This document shows, piece after piece, positions 16,858 to 25,441 of a DNA stretch of 64,000 nucleotides. Position numbers and translations under genes: made by a program. Position 1 is the first letter of the stretch, and every line of letters begins with the position of its first letter. This DNA is from Bacillota bacterium (lineage in GTDB: Bacteria; Bacillota; Clostridia; Lachnospirales; Lachnospiraceae), in the NCBI GenBank assembly GCA_023386315.1, contig JAEWJZ010000014.1, positions 129,001-193,000 of the forward strand, written 5' to 3'. A model generated the notes under the pieces. The model was not told the DNA's origin, did not search any database, and saw nothing but the letters and a program-made list of their open reading frames with translations.

Positions 16858-17328
16858 ATGAGTGAGAAGACTGAAATAAATATTAAGGTTATGGAAGCCG
16901 ATATTCACAGCGACGAGTCTGTTTCGCTGCTGAGTGAGTTATCCCAAAGCCTTAATCTCATAACAGGAAACAGTGGAGAAGCCTCATTTTCAGTCAATGA
17001 TATGGAAGATGAAAAATCCACTTTTGTGATTGCAAAGAATGGAAATATACCTGCAGGCTGTGGTGCCATAAGGAGAATCGATGATTCCACGGCAGAATTA
17101 AAACGGATGTACGCAAAAGAAAAAGGGAAGGGCATTGGTTCTTCCATATTAAACTTACTTGAAAATAAAGCAGGAGAATTCGGATACAGCAGACTGATCT
17201 GCGAGACCAGAAAAATCAATACGGGTGCCTGCAGCTTCTACATGAGAAACGGATTTTGCATCATCCCCAATTATGGAAAATATCAGGGGCGCGTGGATGC
17301 AGTCTGCTTTGAGAAACGAATAAAATGA
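16858..17328 (+). CDS. GNAT family N-acetyltransferase
   Basis: The 156-residue protein has the GNAT core: FVIAKNGNIPAGCGAIRRI, the acetyl-CoA loop region KRMYAKEKGKGIGSSILNLLE (Q/R-x-x-G-x-G/A as KGKGIG), and CSFYMRNGF near the end. It probably acetylates a small amine. The strong AAGGAGG box lies 6 bases before another ATG at 16850, which opens a three-codon frame (Met-Thr-Ile-stop). The stop of that mini-frame overlaps ATG 16858. Translation may therefore be re-initiated, or a base may have been gained or lost at the original start. Confidence 0.8.
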   Translation: MSEKTEINIKVMEADIHSDESVSLLSELSQSLNLITGNSGEASFSVNDMEDEKSTFVIAKNGNIPAGCGAIRRIDDSTAELKRMYAKEKGKGIGSSILNLLENKAGEFGYSRLICETRKINTGACSFYMRNGFCIIPNYGKYQGRVDAVCFEKRIK

Positions 17329-17332
17329 CAGG

Positions 17333-17370
17333 AAAAAAGGATCCCGCCTCTTTAAAAGAAGACAGGATCC
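17333..17370 (-). terminator. Terminator after leuA
   Basis: GGATCC arms at 17339-17344 and 17365-17370 with a partly paired inner stem, followed on the minus strand by six T (17333-17338). The hairpin also lies after the GNAT stop and may serve both convergent genes. Confidence 0.7.
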
Positions 17371-17386
17371 CTTTCATTATCTGATC

Positions 17387-19051
17387 TTAATAAAATAACC
17401 GGTTCACCGCACTGAAGATACCCCGAATAGACGCTCTGGTGATATTGGAACTGATTCCCACACCGTAAGTTGCCTTTCCGGTTTTCACATCAAGCAGATG
17501 GATATAGGATGCAGCCTGCGCTCCGGATCCGGATGTAAGTGCATGTTCGTAGTAATCCAGCACCCGGATCTCGATACCAAGCTCCTTCTCCAGACCCTTC
17601 TGTACAGCATCGATCGGTCCGTTTCCCACACCCTCGAAGACTTTTTCCACACCATGGTCTGTGTAACGGACTTTGGCAAGAGTTGAGAACTCCACATCTT
17701 CTTCTGCCTCTGTAATCTGGCTTTTTCTGAAATGGATTGGTTCCTTTCTCTCTGTGTAGCAGCTTTTGAACTCTTCCAGGATCTGCTCAGGCGCAACCTC
17801 ACCCTGCTTCTCGGAAATTGCCTGAATGACATCAGCAAACTCCTTGTGCATACCCTTAGGAAGCTTGAAGCCATAGAACGTATCCATAACAAATGCTACG
17901 CCGCCCTTGCCGGACTGGCTGTTGATCCTGACAATGGGCTCATACTGCCTGCCAATATCGGAAGGATCGATGGGAAGGTAAGGTACCTCCCAGAACGGAT
18001 TCTTCCTCTCATGCATCGCCTGCATGCCTTTATTAATGGCATCCTGGTGAGAGCCTGAAAATGCAGTGAAAACAAGTTTGCCGGCATATGGATGTCTGGG
18101 TTCCACTTCCATCTTGGTACAGCGCTCGTAAACATCCACGATCTCCCGGATATTCTCAAGATGAAGTTCCGGATTAATGCCCTGAGAAAACATATTATAG
18201 GCAACTGTTAAAATATCCACGTTGCCCGTACGTTCTCCATTCCCAAGCAGGGTTCCTTCCACACGGTCTGCACCTGCAAGAAGAGCCAGCTCAGTCGCCG
18301 CAATTCCTGTTCCCCTGTCATTGTGGGGATGAACGCTTAAAATAATGCTGTCACGGTTTTTAAACCGGGAATTCATCCATTCAATCTGATCTGCATATAC
18401 GTTGGGAGTTGTCATCTCCACAGTGGAAGGAAGATTGAAGATGATCTTCTTTTCCGGAGTTGCTTCCCAGGTTTCCTGTACAGCCGTACAGATATCAAGG
18501 GCAAATTGAAGCTCTGTTCCGGTAAAGCTTTCAGGAGAATACTCAAGCATAACCTCTCCCTTAAAATCCTGCATATACTGTTTCACCCACTGGGTTCCCT
18601 GTATCGCAATCTCTTTAATCTCATCCATCTCTTTGCGGAATACCACATCACGCTGTAATGTAGATGTGGAATTGTAGATATGAACGATTGACTTCTTTAC
18701 TCCTTCCAGGGCCTCAAATGTTCTCTTAATCAAATGCTCTCTGCACTGGACCAGAACCTGAATTACCACATCATCCGGAATCAGCTTCCGTTCCACAAGC
18801 TGCCTTAAGAAATCAAACTCAATCTGGGAAGCAGCGGGAAATCCCACTTCAATCTCCTTAAAACCAAGTTTAATCAGAAGGTTAAACATCTCAATCTTTT
18901 CTTCCACCACCATAGGCTCAATAAGAGCCTGGTTTCCGTCTCTCAAATCCACACTGCACCAGATCGGCGCTTTCTTAATCTCCCTGCACGGCCATTGTCT
19001 TTCCGGATAGTTCACTACCGGTACCCGCTTATATCTTTCATAATTCAACAT
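17387..19051 (-). CDS. leuA: 2-isopropylmalate synthase, type 2
   Basis: The 554-residue enzyme condenses acetyl-CoA with 2-ketoisovalerate, the first committed step to leucine. The N-terminal TIM barrel has SVDLRDGNQALIEPM with the metal Asp, the HPHNDRG metal His pair and the LGNGERTGN motif. The C-terminal part (from about 430) is the regulatory domain that binds leucine in this family, ending with the GSGAQAASYIHL region. The length and the VPVVNYPERQWP start match the type-2 (LeuA2) form of actinobacteria and some Clostridia. GGAGGAG precedes the ATG. No other leucine gene is adjacent. Confidence 0.95.
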   Translation of the reverse strand: MLNYERYKRVPVVNYPERQWPCREIKKAPIWCSVDLRDGNQALIEPMVVEEKIEMFNLLIKLGFKEIEVGFPAASQIEFDFLRQLVERKLIPDDVVIQVLVQCREHLIKRTFEALEGVKKSIVHIYNSTSTLQRDVVFRKEMDEIKEIAIQGTQWVKQYMQDFKGEVMLEYSPESFTGTELQFALDICTAVQETWEATPEKKIIFNLPSTVEMTTPNVYADQIEWMNSRFKNRDSIILSVHPHNDRGTGIAATELALLAGADRVEGTLLGNGERTGNVDILTVAYNMFSQGINPELHLENIREIVDVYERCTKMEVEPRHPYAGKLVFTAFSGSHQDAINKGMQAMHERKNPFWEVPYLPIDPSDIGRQYEPIVRINSQSGKGGVAFVMDTFYGFKLPKGMHKEFADVIQAISEKQGEVAPEQILEEFKSCYTERKEPIHFRKSQITEAEEDVEFSTLAKVRYTDHGVEKVFEGVGNGPIDAVQKGLEKELGIEIRVLDYYEHALTSGSGAQAASYIHLLDVKTGKATYGVGISSNITRASIRGIFSAVNRLFY

Positions 19052-19245
19052 GTCTGATCTCCTCCATATTCCTTTTTCTCTGTATTTCCTTCATAAAAAA
19101 TCAGTTCAGGCTTTGGAGTCGATAAATCACGCTGTATTTCTTGACAATGAACAACGTGGGTTTTAAAGGTCTAACCCCATCTGTCATCATTCCTTTGCAT
19201 TAAAATCACATGCCGTGCTCTGACAAACCACCACGGTAAAGTGTT
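19052..19245 (-). promoter_or_regulatory. leuA 5' leader, possible attenuator
   Basis: From the predicted start near 19245 to the ATG there are about 190 untranslated bases. Visible folds are CCGTG/CACGG (near 19237 and 19216) and TGGGGTT/AACCCA (near 19178 and 19158). No T-box consensus, no leucine-rich leader peptide and no hairpin with a T tract before the gene was seen. A leader of this length is often regulatory, but the mechanism is unassigned. Confidence 0.3.
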
Positions 19246-19250
19246 ATGCT

Positions 19251-19279
19251 ATTATAGCACGAGTAAAAATGACTTACAA
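19251..19279 (-). promoter_or_regulatory. leuA promoter
   Basis: Reading leftward: -35 TTGTAA (19274-19279), 17-base spacer, perfect -10 TATAAT (19251-19256). Confidence 0.7.
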
Positions 19280-19307
19280 CAAAAACTTTTCAAACCCGTA
19301 AATTCTT

Positions 19308-20465
19308 TTATCGGCTCATCTGTAAAAGCTTGGTCTTTAATTCCCCTTCCATACGGGCAAGCTCTGCTTCTGCTGCTTTTCGTTTTTCTCTTCCCTCTGC
19401 CTGAATGCGCACCACTTCATCAAGAGTTGTTATCAGAGATTCATTGGTCTTTTTCAGTGTTTCCATATCAACGATACCACGCTCTGACTCTTTTGCCGTC
19501 TCGATGGTTGCTGTCTTTAAGACTTCTGCATTCTTGCGCAGCAGCTCGTTGGTCATGTCGGTTACTTCCCTTTGTGCCTTTGCCGCCTGCTCGGAATGAT
19601 TGATTCCGATGGCAAGAACCATCTGACTCTTCCAGAGAGGGATGGTGTTGACAAGAGTAGACTGGATTTTCTCTGTCATTAAGGTATCGTTATTTTGAAC
19701 CAGCCTGATCTGAGGGGCCATCTGAATGGAAATCATACGGGTCAGTTCCAGGTCATGGATTTTCTTTTCAAAACGTCCGCACATGGCAGACAAATCGTTG
19801 GCTGCCTGGGCGTCTTCCGGAAGACCGCTTCTTGCTGCCCGGTCCATTAAAAGAGGGAGTTCTTCCTGCTGAACCTTTAAAAGCTTTCTCTTGCCCGCCA
19901 GAATATACATGGTAAGTTCTTTAAAATAAGTGGTGTTTAACTCATACATCTTATCTAACAGGGCAATGTCCTTTAAAAGCTGAATCTGGTGATTCTGAAG
20001 AATCTTGCAGATCTGGTTGACATTGGTCTCTGCCGAGGCATACCTGGCCTTCATGCTGTCAAGGCGGTTGGCGCTCTTTTTAAAGAAGCCGAAAAAGCCT
20101 TTCTCCTCTTCTTCGTTTTCAAAACTTTTTAACTCCGTCACCACATTGGTGAGCATCTGGCCAACTTCCCCCAGATCCTTAGACTTTACATTATCAAGTG
20201 CAGACTCGGAAAAGTCAGCAATCTTTTTTTGAGCTCCGGCACCATACTGAAGTACCATATTGGAATCTTTTAAATTAATTTTTTCTGCAAAATCAGAAAC
20301 CAGACGCTCTTCTTCCGGAGTAAGTTCCGGAACCGGAGCAGTCTCAGCGATTGTTTCATTGCTTTTTAAAAGCTCATTCCCCTCTTTCACACCTTCTGTC
20401 TGTTCAAATGGTGTCAGCGTGAGCTGGGGCGCTTCTTTTATCATCTCTTCCATATCCTTACTCAT
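19308..20465 (-). CDS. telA: TelA-type toxic anion resistance protein
   Basis: From ATG 20465 the protein has 385 residues and follows the TelA/YaaN family: an acidic N-terminus, LTPEEERLVSDFAEKI, then GFFGFFKKSANRLDSM, and a long mainly helical body rich in coiled coil up to the C-terminus. The family is linked to tellurite, lantibiotic and envelope stress resistance; its biochemical role is unknown. AGGAGG lies 8 bases before ATG 20465, which overlaps the xpaC stop by 8 bases. A start at 20504 would overlap xpaC further and lacks a good site. Pairing with xpaC is conserved in Bacillus. Confidence 0.88.
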   Translation of the reverse strand: MSKDMEEMIKEAPQLTLTPFEQTEGVKEGNELLKSNETIAETAPVPELTPEEERLVSDFAEKINLKDSNMVLQYGAGAQKKIADFSESALDNVKSKDLGEVGQMLTNVVTELKSFENEEEEKGFFGFFKKSANRLDSMKARYASAETNVNQICKILQNHQIQLLKDIALLDKMYELNTTYFKELTMYILAGKRKLLKVQQEELPLLMDRAARSGLPEDAQAANDLSAMCGRFEKKIHDLELTRMISIQMAPQIRLVQNNDTLMTEKIQSTLVNTIPLWKSQMVLAIGINHSEQAAKAQREVTDMTNELLRKNAEVLKTATIETAKESERGIVDMETLKKTNESLITTLDEVVRIQAEGREKRKAAEAELARMEGELKTKLLQMSR

Positions 20466-21723
20466 TCTTTGTTCCTCCTGTAAAATCGCTTCCGGTCCAG
20501 CCATCCTTCTTTAACATGGTCTGTAGCACCGATGCATCCGTGGTAATGTCCATAGCCGCGTCCTGGTAAAGATCGTCAAGCAGCCTTTCAAATGCCTGAT
20601 TGATGGTGTCAAGAGTTCCCTCTATCTCCTTTTTTGCACTGATAATATTATTCCCCTCTATTCCCGTGCTTTCAAAATCCCTGTAGGCATTGACCAGCTT
20701 TACAGTTGTGGGAAGGTAATATTCCATAAACTGTTCCATCTCACCCATCTGCTCCGGATGCTTTAAAACGGTATCAAAAATTCTCTGAATTACATCCTCC
20801 AGCATGGATATCTTCCGGGAAATGACTTCTCCCGGAATGGCATCATTCGCTTCTCTTAATATTCTTAAATAATCTCTTCCCTGGGTCATCATCTCCTGTA
20901 AGGCCTTATTTTCCTGAACGGCATTCTGAGAAATCTGATTCAGTTCTTCTTCCTTTTCCCGCTCCTTTAATGCCTTCTGGCATTCCAGATACTGATTATA
21001 TGTGGCTTCACTTAAGATCAGGCATGTTTTCTGCTCGTCTAAATATGCATGGGGAAAAATACCCAGCTTCATCATTTTCTCCACGTCTTTCAGTACATAT
21101 TCACGGGATTTTCCAACACTTGCCGCCAGTTCTTCCAAATTGGAATACATACGCTTTTCTGACTGTTTGGCATAGATCCGGGCTCTTTTTAATCTTCCGC
21201 TTACAGACAGTCCGGCAAAAAGCATGCACCCGGAAGCGATTCCTGCCGCCAGAAGAAATGTAAAAGCGCTGGCTGCCGCCCATGCAACAGGCCTTAAGAT
21301 CAGGGAAATAAAAAGAGAAGCAAGTACCGCAATAAAATCTAAGCCCAGAAAGATACTTCCGAAAATGGTTAAAAGTATTCCGGATACACGCCCCTGCTGG
21401 TTGACTTTGATCTCCTGCCTGCCTGTTCCGGCTAAGAAACTGCCTGTCCGCTCCTTTACGGAACGGCTGGTCTGAAACGCCCTGTATCCAGGTCCGTCAA
21501 CTGTCTCTTCCCCCGCCTCACTGCTTTCGCCCCTGTTAGTCCGCCCTGTCGTCTGGGTCCAGCCTTTCGTTCCTTTCACCAACTGGTTTCTTGCTTCATC
21601 AAGCGCAAAATTTACGGAATCGGATATGATTCGGTTCAGCTGGTTAAAATCTCTGGAATCAATGGCGCTTTGCACCGTACTGCGGATTTGTTCTCCTAAG
21701 TTTGATTTATCTTTTTTATCCAT
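20458..21723 (-). CDS. xpaC: XpaC-like membrane protein
   Basis: From ATG 21723 the protein has 421 residues. A helical N-terminus (EQIRSTVQSAIDSRDFNQL) typical of the family is followed by a polar linker, then two hydrophobic segments (about residues 115-175). A cytoplasmic helical domain follows, with a winged-helix-like SNLEELAASVGKSREYVLKDVEKM and later coiled coil. Family members are annotated as 5-bromo-4-chloroindolyl phosphate hydrolysis proteins, but the true activity is unknown. GGGAG precedes this start. It forms an operon with telA. Confidence 0.82.
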   Translation of the reverse strand: MDKKDKSNLGEQIRSTVQSAIDSRDFNQLNRIISDSVNFALDEARNQLVKGTKGWTQTTGRTNRGESSEAGEETVDGPGYRAFQTSRSVKERTGSFLAGTGRQEIKVNQQGRVSGILLTIFGSIFLGLDFIAVLASLFISLILRPVAWAAASAFTFLLAAGIASGCMLFAGLSVSGRLKRARIYAKQSEKRMYSNLEELAASVGKSREYVLKDVEKMMKLGIFPHAYLDEQKTCLILSEATYNQYLECQKALKEREKEEELNQISQNAVQENKALQEMMTQGRDYLRILREANDAIPGEVISRKISMLEDVIQRIFDTVLKHPEQMGEMEQFMEYYLPTTVKLVNAYRDFESTGIEGNNIISAKKEIEGTLDTINQAFERLLDDLYQDAAMDITTDASVLQTMLKKDGWTGSDFTGGTKNE

Positions 21724-21761
21724 ATTTCCGATCTCCCAAAATAAATTTGCAGATACGTACA

Positions 21762-21790
21762 ATCATACCATGAATTGTTATCATTTACAA
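21762..21790 (-). promoter_or_regulatory. xpaC-telA promoter
   Basis: Reading leftward: -35 TTGTAA (21785-21790), 17-base spacer, -10 TATGAT (21762-21767). Confidence 0.55.
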
Positions 21791-21809
21791 TCAGACACCT
21801 TTATAAATA

Positions 21810-21859
21810 CTGAAAAAGTCATTGAAAAACCGGCTTTTACTCACGGTTTTCAATGACTT
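21810..21859 (-). terminator. Terminator after glmM
   Basis: A 16-bp stem with arms 21816-21832 and 21844-21859 (AAGTCATTG...CAATGACTT) and one unpaired A, followed on the minus strand by TTTTTC. It separates glmM from the xpaC-telA operon. Confidence 0.8.
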
Positions 21860-21869
21860 ATATTTACAA

Positions 21870-23225
21870 TCAGGAAATGACGTGTCCCCTTGCTTTCATC
21901 ACATCAATCACCTGTTCCACGTACTTCTCGCAGGTTTTCAAATCCGCGGCTTCTACCATTACACGGACAACCGGTTCAGTACCAGACTGGCGGAGAAGAA
22001 TCCTTCCGCTGTCTCCAAGGCCTTGTGCTGCTTTTTCCACTTCTGCCTTCACCGCTTCATCATCCTGGGCAGCTGTCTTGTCGTGAACACGGACGTTCTT
22101 TAATACCTGGGGATAAATTTCCAGTTCAGATACCAGCTTTCCCAGGCTTTCTTTCTTTTCAAGGATCACTTCCATCACTTTTAAGGATGTTAAGATTCCG
22201 TCGCCGGTTGTGGCATGTTTGCTGAATATAATATGACCTGACTGTTCGCCGCCCAGACAATTTCCATAGGCAACCATGTTCTCATAGACATATTTGTCTC
22301 CAACAGCTGTTTTCTCATACTCAATGCCTTCACGGTCCAAAGCTTTGTATAATCCGAAATTAGACATCACGGTCGTTACTACTTTGTTATTTTTAAGGAG
22401 TCCCTGCTCTTTCATATATTTGCCGCAGATATATAAGATGCCGTCTCCGTCAACCACATTTCCGTTCTCATCCACTGCAAGACAGCGGTCCGCATCTCCA
22501 TCATAGGCAAATCCCACATCTGCTCCCACCTCCTTAACAAACTTTACAAGCTGATCCATATGAGTGGAACCGCATCCGGTATTAATATTCAATCCGTTGG
22601 GTTCATTGCTGATTACATGGGTTTCGGCACCAAGAGCATCAAATACATTCTTGGCAATAGCGGAGGCACTACCGTTGGCACAGTCTAACGCCACCTTTTT
22701 ATTTTTAAAGGATCTGGTTGCAGTAGAAATTAAATATCCGATATAGCGGTTTCTGCCTGCAGCAAAATCCACGGTTCTGCCGATCTTATCCTGTGTGGCA
22801 AATGGCAGCTCTTCCATCTCTCCATCTAAATATCTCTCTATCTCTGTAATCACTGACTCTTCTAATTTTTCTCCCTTTTCATTGATCACTTTGATTCCGT
22901 TATCGTAGTATGGATTATGGCTGGCGGAGATCATGATTCCGCAGGAAAAGCCTTCTGTACGGACAACGTAGGAAACGCTGGGCGTCGTGGTTACATGCAG
23001 CAGATACGCATCAGCTCCGGATGCAGTAAGACCTGCCACAAGCGAATATTCAAACATATAGCTGCTGCGCCTTGTATCTTTTCCGATTACGATCCTGCAT
23101 ACCTCAGCCGGTTTTTTCTGTCCATAGTACCAGCCTAAAAAGCGGCCTACCTTAAAAGCATCCTCAACGGTCAGCGTAACATTTGCTTCTCCTCTAAAAC
23201 CGTCGGTTCCAAAATATTTTCCCAT
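21870..23225 (-). CDS. glmM: Phosphoglucosamine mutase
   Basis: The 451-residue enzyme converts glucosamine-6-phosphate to glucosamine-1-phosphate, the step before UDP-GlcNAc. It has YFGTDGFRG at the start, the phosphorylated Ser102 in ISASHNP, the metal loop DGDADR at 242-247, the sugar-binding GGEQSGH and the phosphate-binding RQSGTEPVVRV near the end. Length is normal. It has its own promoter and a strong terminator. UDP-GlcNAc from this pathway is the likely substrate of the UDP-GlcNAc 2-epimerase 3 kb away. Confidence 0.97.
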   Translation of the reverse strand: MGKYFGTDGFRGEANVTLTVEDAFKVGRFLGWYYGQKKPAEVCRIVIGKDTRRSSYMFEYSLVAGLTASGADAYLLHVTTTPSVSYVVRTEGFSCGIMISASHNPYYDNGIKVINEKGEKLEESVITEIERYLDGEMEELPFATQDKIGRTVDFAAGRNRYIGYLISTATRSFKNKKVALDCANGSASAIAKNVFDALGAETHVISNEPNGLNINTGCGSTHMDQLVKFVKEVGADVGFAYDGDADRCLAVDENGNVVDGDGILYICGKYMKEQGLLKNNKVVTTVMSNFGLYKALDREGIEYEKTAVGDKYVYENMVAYGNCLGGEQSGHIIFSKHATTGDGILTSLKVMEVILEKKESLGKLVSELEIYPQVLKNVRVHDKTAAQDDEAVKAEVEKAAQGLGDSGRILLRQSGTEPVVRVMVEAADLKTCEKYVEQVIDVMKARGHVIS

Positions 23226-23270
23226 TTTATTATTCTCCTTTAAAATCTGCGGTGATACAAAGTGATATGT

Positions 23271-23299
23271 ACTATACCATATTCCTGCCCTGTTTTCAA
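23271..23299 (-). promoter_or_regulatory. glmM promoter
   Basis: Reading leftward: -35 TTGAAA (23294-23299), 17-base spacer, -10 TATAGT (23271-23276), immediately after the sortase stop codon. Confidence 0.65.
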
Positions 23300-23300
23300 T

Positions 23301-24056
23301 TTAAGGGATTAAAGCTGCATAAAGAATAGTTCTTGCATCATCAAATTCATAGCTGCAGGTGACAAACGACCAAAGAGTCTCAACCGGCTCCTGAGGCGCC
23401 TGATAGAACATACCGCTCTTTGTCATCTCGTCAACATATGACTGAAAGCTCTCATCAGATTCAAATTTCGTTTTTCTGCGGATTCCGGAGGCATCTGTAT
23501 AAAGCACAGTGACCGGCCGCAGATGAAATTCCCGCTGCGGTGTATAGATTACAATGTCCTGATGGGCGCGGTAAAAAGACTCATCCTTATATTTTATGAT
23601 ATCCTTAAACATGGATCCATTTTTCATATGATGCCCATAAATTATGTTATGTCTTCCGGAAAAATCAGGTTCACTGTCACAGTCAAGAAATATGGCTCCT
23701 GACGGATTCTTTTTCCCTTCAAAATCTGTATCCAGGTAAGTATCATTATTATCAGTATGGACAATCGGGTAATCGATACTGGTATCTGCAATGCGGATCC
23801 AGCCAACAATATCCGGATTGATCTTTCGCAGTTCATCAAAAGAAATGGGGGATACATAAGGCTCTTCTTTTTTTATCTCTGTATCTGAACCAGCAGTAAC
23901 GCTCTCTTTTTGTCCCCCGGCCAGCTCAGCCAGGCTTTCATAAAGATGGTCAGAATCCTGCTTTTCCCGGTAATCAGAATAAAGTACTCCTACCCCCGCT
24001 GCCAGAAGCAGGAAAGCAAATATGAGAATTCCTGTTGACATTTTTTTTCTATTCAT
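23301..24056 (-). CDS. srtB: Class B sortase
   Basis: The 251-residue protein has an N-terminal membrane anchor (residues 8-26) and a sortase domain facing outside. The catalytic set is present: the YGHHM motif (His142/143), Cys234 in FVTC and Arg242. PDIVGWIRI and DYPIVHTDNN are typical of class B enzymes, which attach secreted proteins to peptidoglycan. The gene has its own promoter. No substrate gene with a clear sorting signal lies beside it, so its target is elsewhere. Confidence 0.92.
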   Translation of the reverse strand: MNRKKMSTGILIFAFLLLAAGVGVLYSDYREKQDSDHLYESLAELAGGQKESVTAGSDTEIKKEEPYVSPISFDELRKINPDIVGWIRIADTSIDYPIVHTDNNDTYLDTDFEGKKNPSGAIFLDCDSEPDFSGRHNIIYGHHMKNGSMFKDIIKYKDESFYRAHQDIVIYTPQREFHLRPVTVLYTDASGIRRKTKFESDESFQSYVDEMTKSGMFYQAPQEPVETLWSFVTCSYEFDDARTILYAALIP

Positions 24057-24094
24057 GGCACTCTCCTGCTTTCTTTTTTATATTCTTCTGCTTC

Positions 24095-24123
24095 AGTATA
24101 GCTTATTTTAATAAAAATCTCAA
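24095..24123 (-). promoter_or_regulatory. Sortase gene promoter
   Basis: Reading leftward: -35 TTGAGA (24118-24123), 17-base spacer, -10 TATACT (24095-24100). Confidence 0.6.
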
Positions 24124-24140
24124 TCTTTTATAAGCTGCGC

Positions 24141-24169
24141 TAGACTTTTAGCGTTTTTTTCTATATACT
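24141..24169 (+). promoter_or_regulatory. Promoter for BTAD regulator gene
   Basis: Reading rightward: -35-like TAGACT (24141-24146), 17-base spacer, -10 TATACT (24164-24169). The -35 is weak. Confidence 0.4.
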
Positions 24170-24200
24170 AAGGAAAGAAAATGTTACTTTGGAGAATATT

Positions 24201-25403
24201 ATGAAAAATCAAGAGACGATCATTTATGTGAACATGCTAGGCGGGTTCTCCGTTACCATTGGAGACAAAATAATAGTTGATCAGAATAATCAGGCAAAAA
24301 AACCTTGGAGTCTTTTGGAGTATTTAATCACTTTTCGGGGAAGGGATATTCCTGTTGAGGAATTGATCGACCTGTTTTGGAAAGATGAAGCCAGCAACAA
24401 TCCTGCTGGCGCTTTAAAGACGCTGATGTTCCGCGTCCGAAAGCTTCTTGAGCCTCTTGGGCTTCCAACTCAGGAACTGGTATTTCAAAACAGAAAAGCT
24501 TACGGCTGGACAAGGGAGCTTACCACCGTGTGTGACACGGACAAGTTTGAAGAACTTTGTCTTCAGGCTGAGAGCAAGGAATTTTCGGAAGAGATACGCC
24601 TGAAACTGTCAATGGAAGCATTTAATCTTTATAAGGGAAACTTCCTTCCAAAATCCGAATGGGAATCCTGGGTGATTCCGATTCACACCTATTATCATAC
24701 CCTTTATCAGAAATTAGTAAAAAAAATCCTGTTGATGTTAGATGACCGGAAGGATTATCCAACGATGATTGATGTCTGCCAGCAGACAATCTCCATTGAT
24801 CCATATGGAGAAGATGCCCATTATTATCTGATTTATGCCCTGTACCAGAGCGGCAACCAGATGATGTCCCTGGAGCATTATAAACGGGTAAACGACATGT
24901 TCTACAACGAGTTTGCCATCACCCCCTCCATTCGCTTTAAAGAGCTGTATAAGATGATCAGCGACAAAAAGCATGGTATTACCATGGATTTAAGCACCAT
25001 CAGGGAGATCCTTTTAGAGGGCGGAACCAATAAAGGAGCATTCTGCTGTGAGCCATCCGTATTCAGGGATATCTATCAGCTGGAGGCCAGAGCTATTGAA
25101 CGAACGGGAGATTCCATCTTTTTATGTCTGCTTACCATCAGCAATTTAAAGGGGGATTTATTGAAGCCTGCGGTTCAGACCCGTGCCATGGATGAGCTGG
25201 GCAGTTCCATCCGTAATTCCCTGCGCAGAGGAGACGTATACAGCAGGTACAGTGTAAGCCAGTATTTAATGCTTCTTCCTACTGCAACCTATGAAAACGG
25301 AGAGATGGTTTTAAAACGGATAATCCAGAATTTTAAAAAGGAATACTCCCGGAAAGATTTGTCCATTACCTATTCTCTTCAAAGTGTTCTGCCTTTTAAA
25401 TGA
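24201..25403 (+). CDS. BTAD transcription factor with degenerate GGDEF-like C-terminus
   Basis: From ATG 24201 (GGAG 6 bases upstream; a TTG at 24189 is also in frame) the protein has 400 residues. The N-terminal part (about 8-105) is an OmpR/SARP-like winged helix with VEELIDLFW and LKTLMFRVRKLL. Next is a helical BTAD domain (about 110-255). The last 120 residues align by eye with the second half of a GGDEF domain: SLRRGD-VYSRY-SVSQY-LMLLP stands where active enzymes have SLRRGD-xxxRY-GGDEF-xxLLP. The active motif is lost (SVSQY, 351-355) but RxxD (Arg342-Asp345) sits five residues before it, the position of the c-di-GMP I-site. Binding is inference. mgsA follows by 38 bases. Confidence 0.75.
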   Translation: MKNQETIIYVNMLGGFSVTIGDKIIVDQNNQAKKPWSLLEYLITFRGRDIPVEELIDLFWKDEASNNPAGALKTLMFRVRKLLEPLGLPTQELVFQNRKAYGWTRELTTVCDTDKFEELCLQAESKEFSEEIRLKLSMEAFNLYKGNFLPKSEWESWVIPIHTYYHTLYQKLVKKILLMLDDRKDYPTMIDVCQQTISIDPYGEDAHYYLIYALYQSGNQMMSLEHYKRVNDMFYNEFAITPSIRFKELYKMISDKKHGITMDLSTIREILLEGGTNKGAFCCEPSVFRDIYQLEARAIERTGDSIFLCLLTISNLKGDLLKPAVQTRAMDELGSSIRNSLRRGDVYSRYSVSQYLMLLPTATYENGEMVLKRIIQNFKKEYSRKDLSITYSLQSVLPFK

Positions 25404-25441
25404 GGTGATACCTCTCTATTAATACCTACTACAGGAGGAAT

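Noticed and set aside
19052..19250. T-box riboswitch before leuA
   Set aside because: The GGTGG-type antiterminator consensus and a terminator with T tract were not found.
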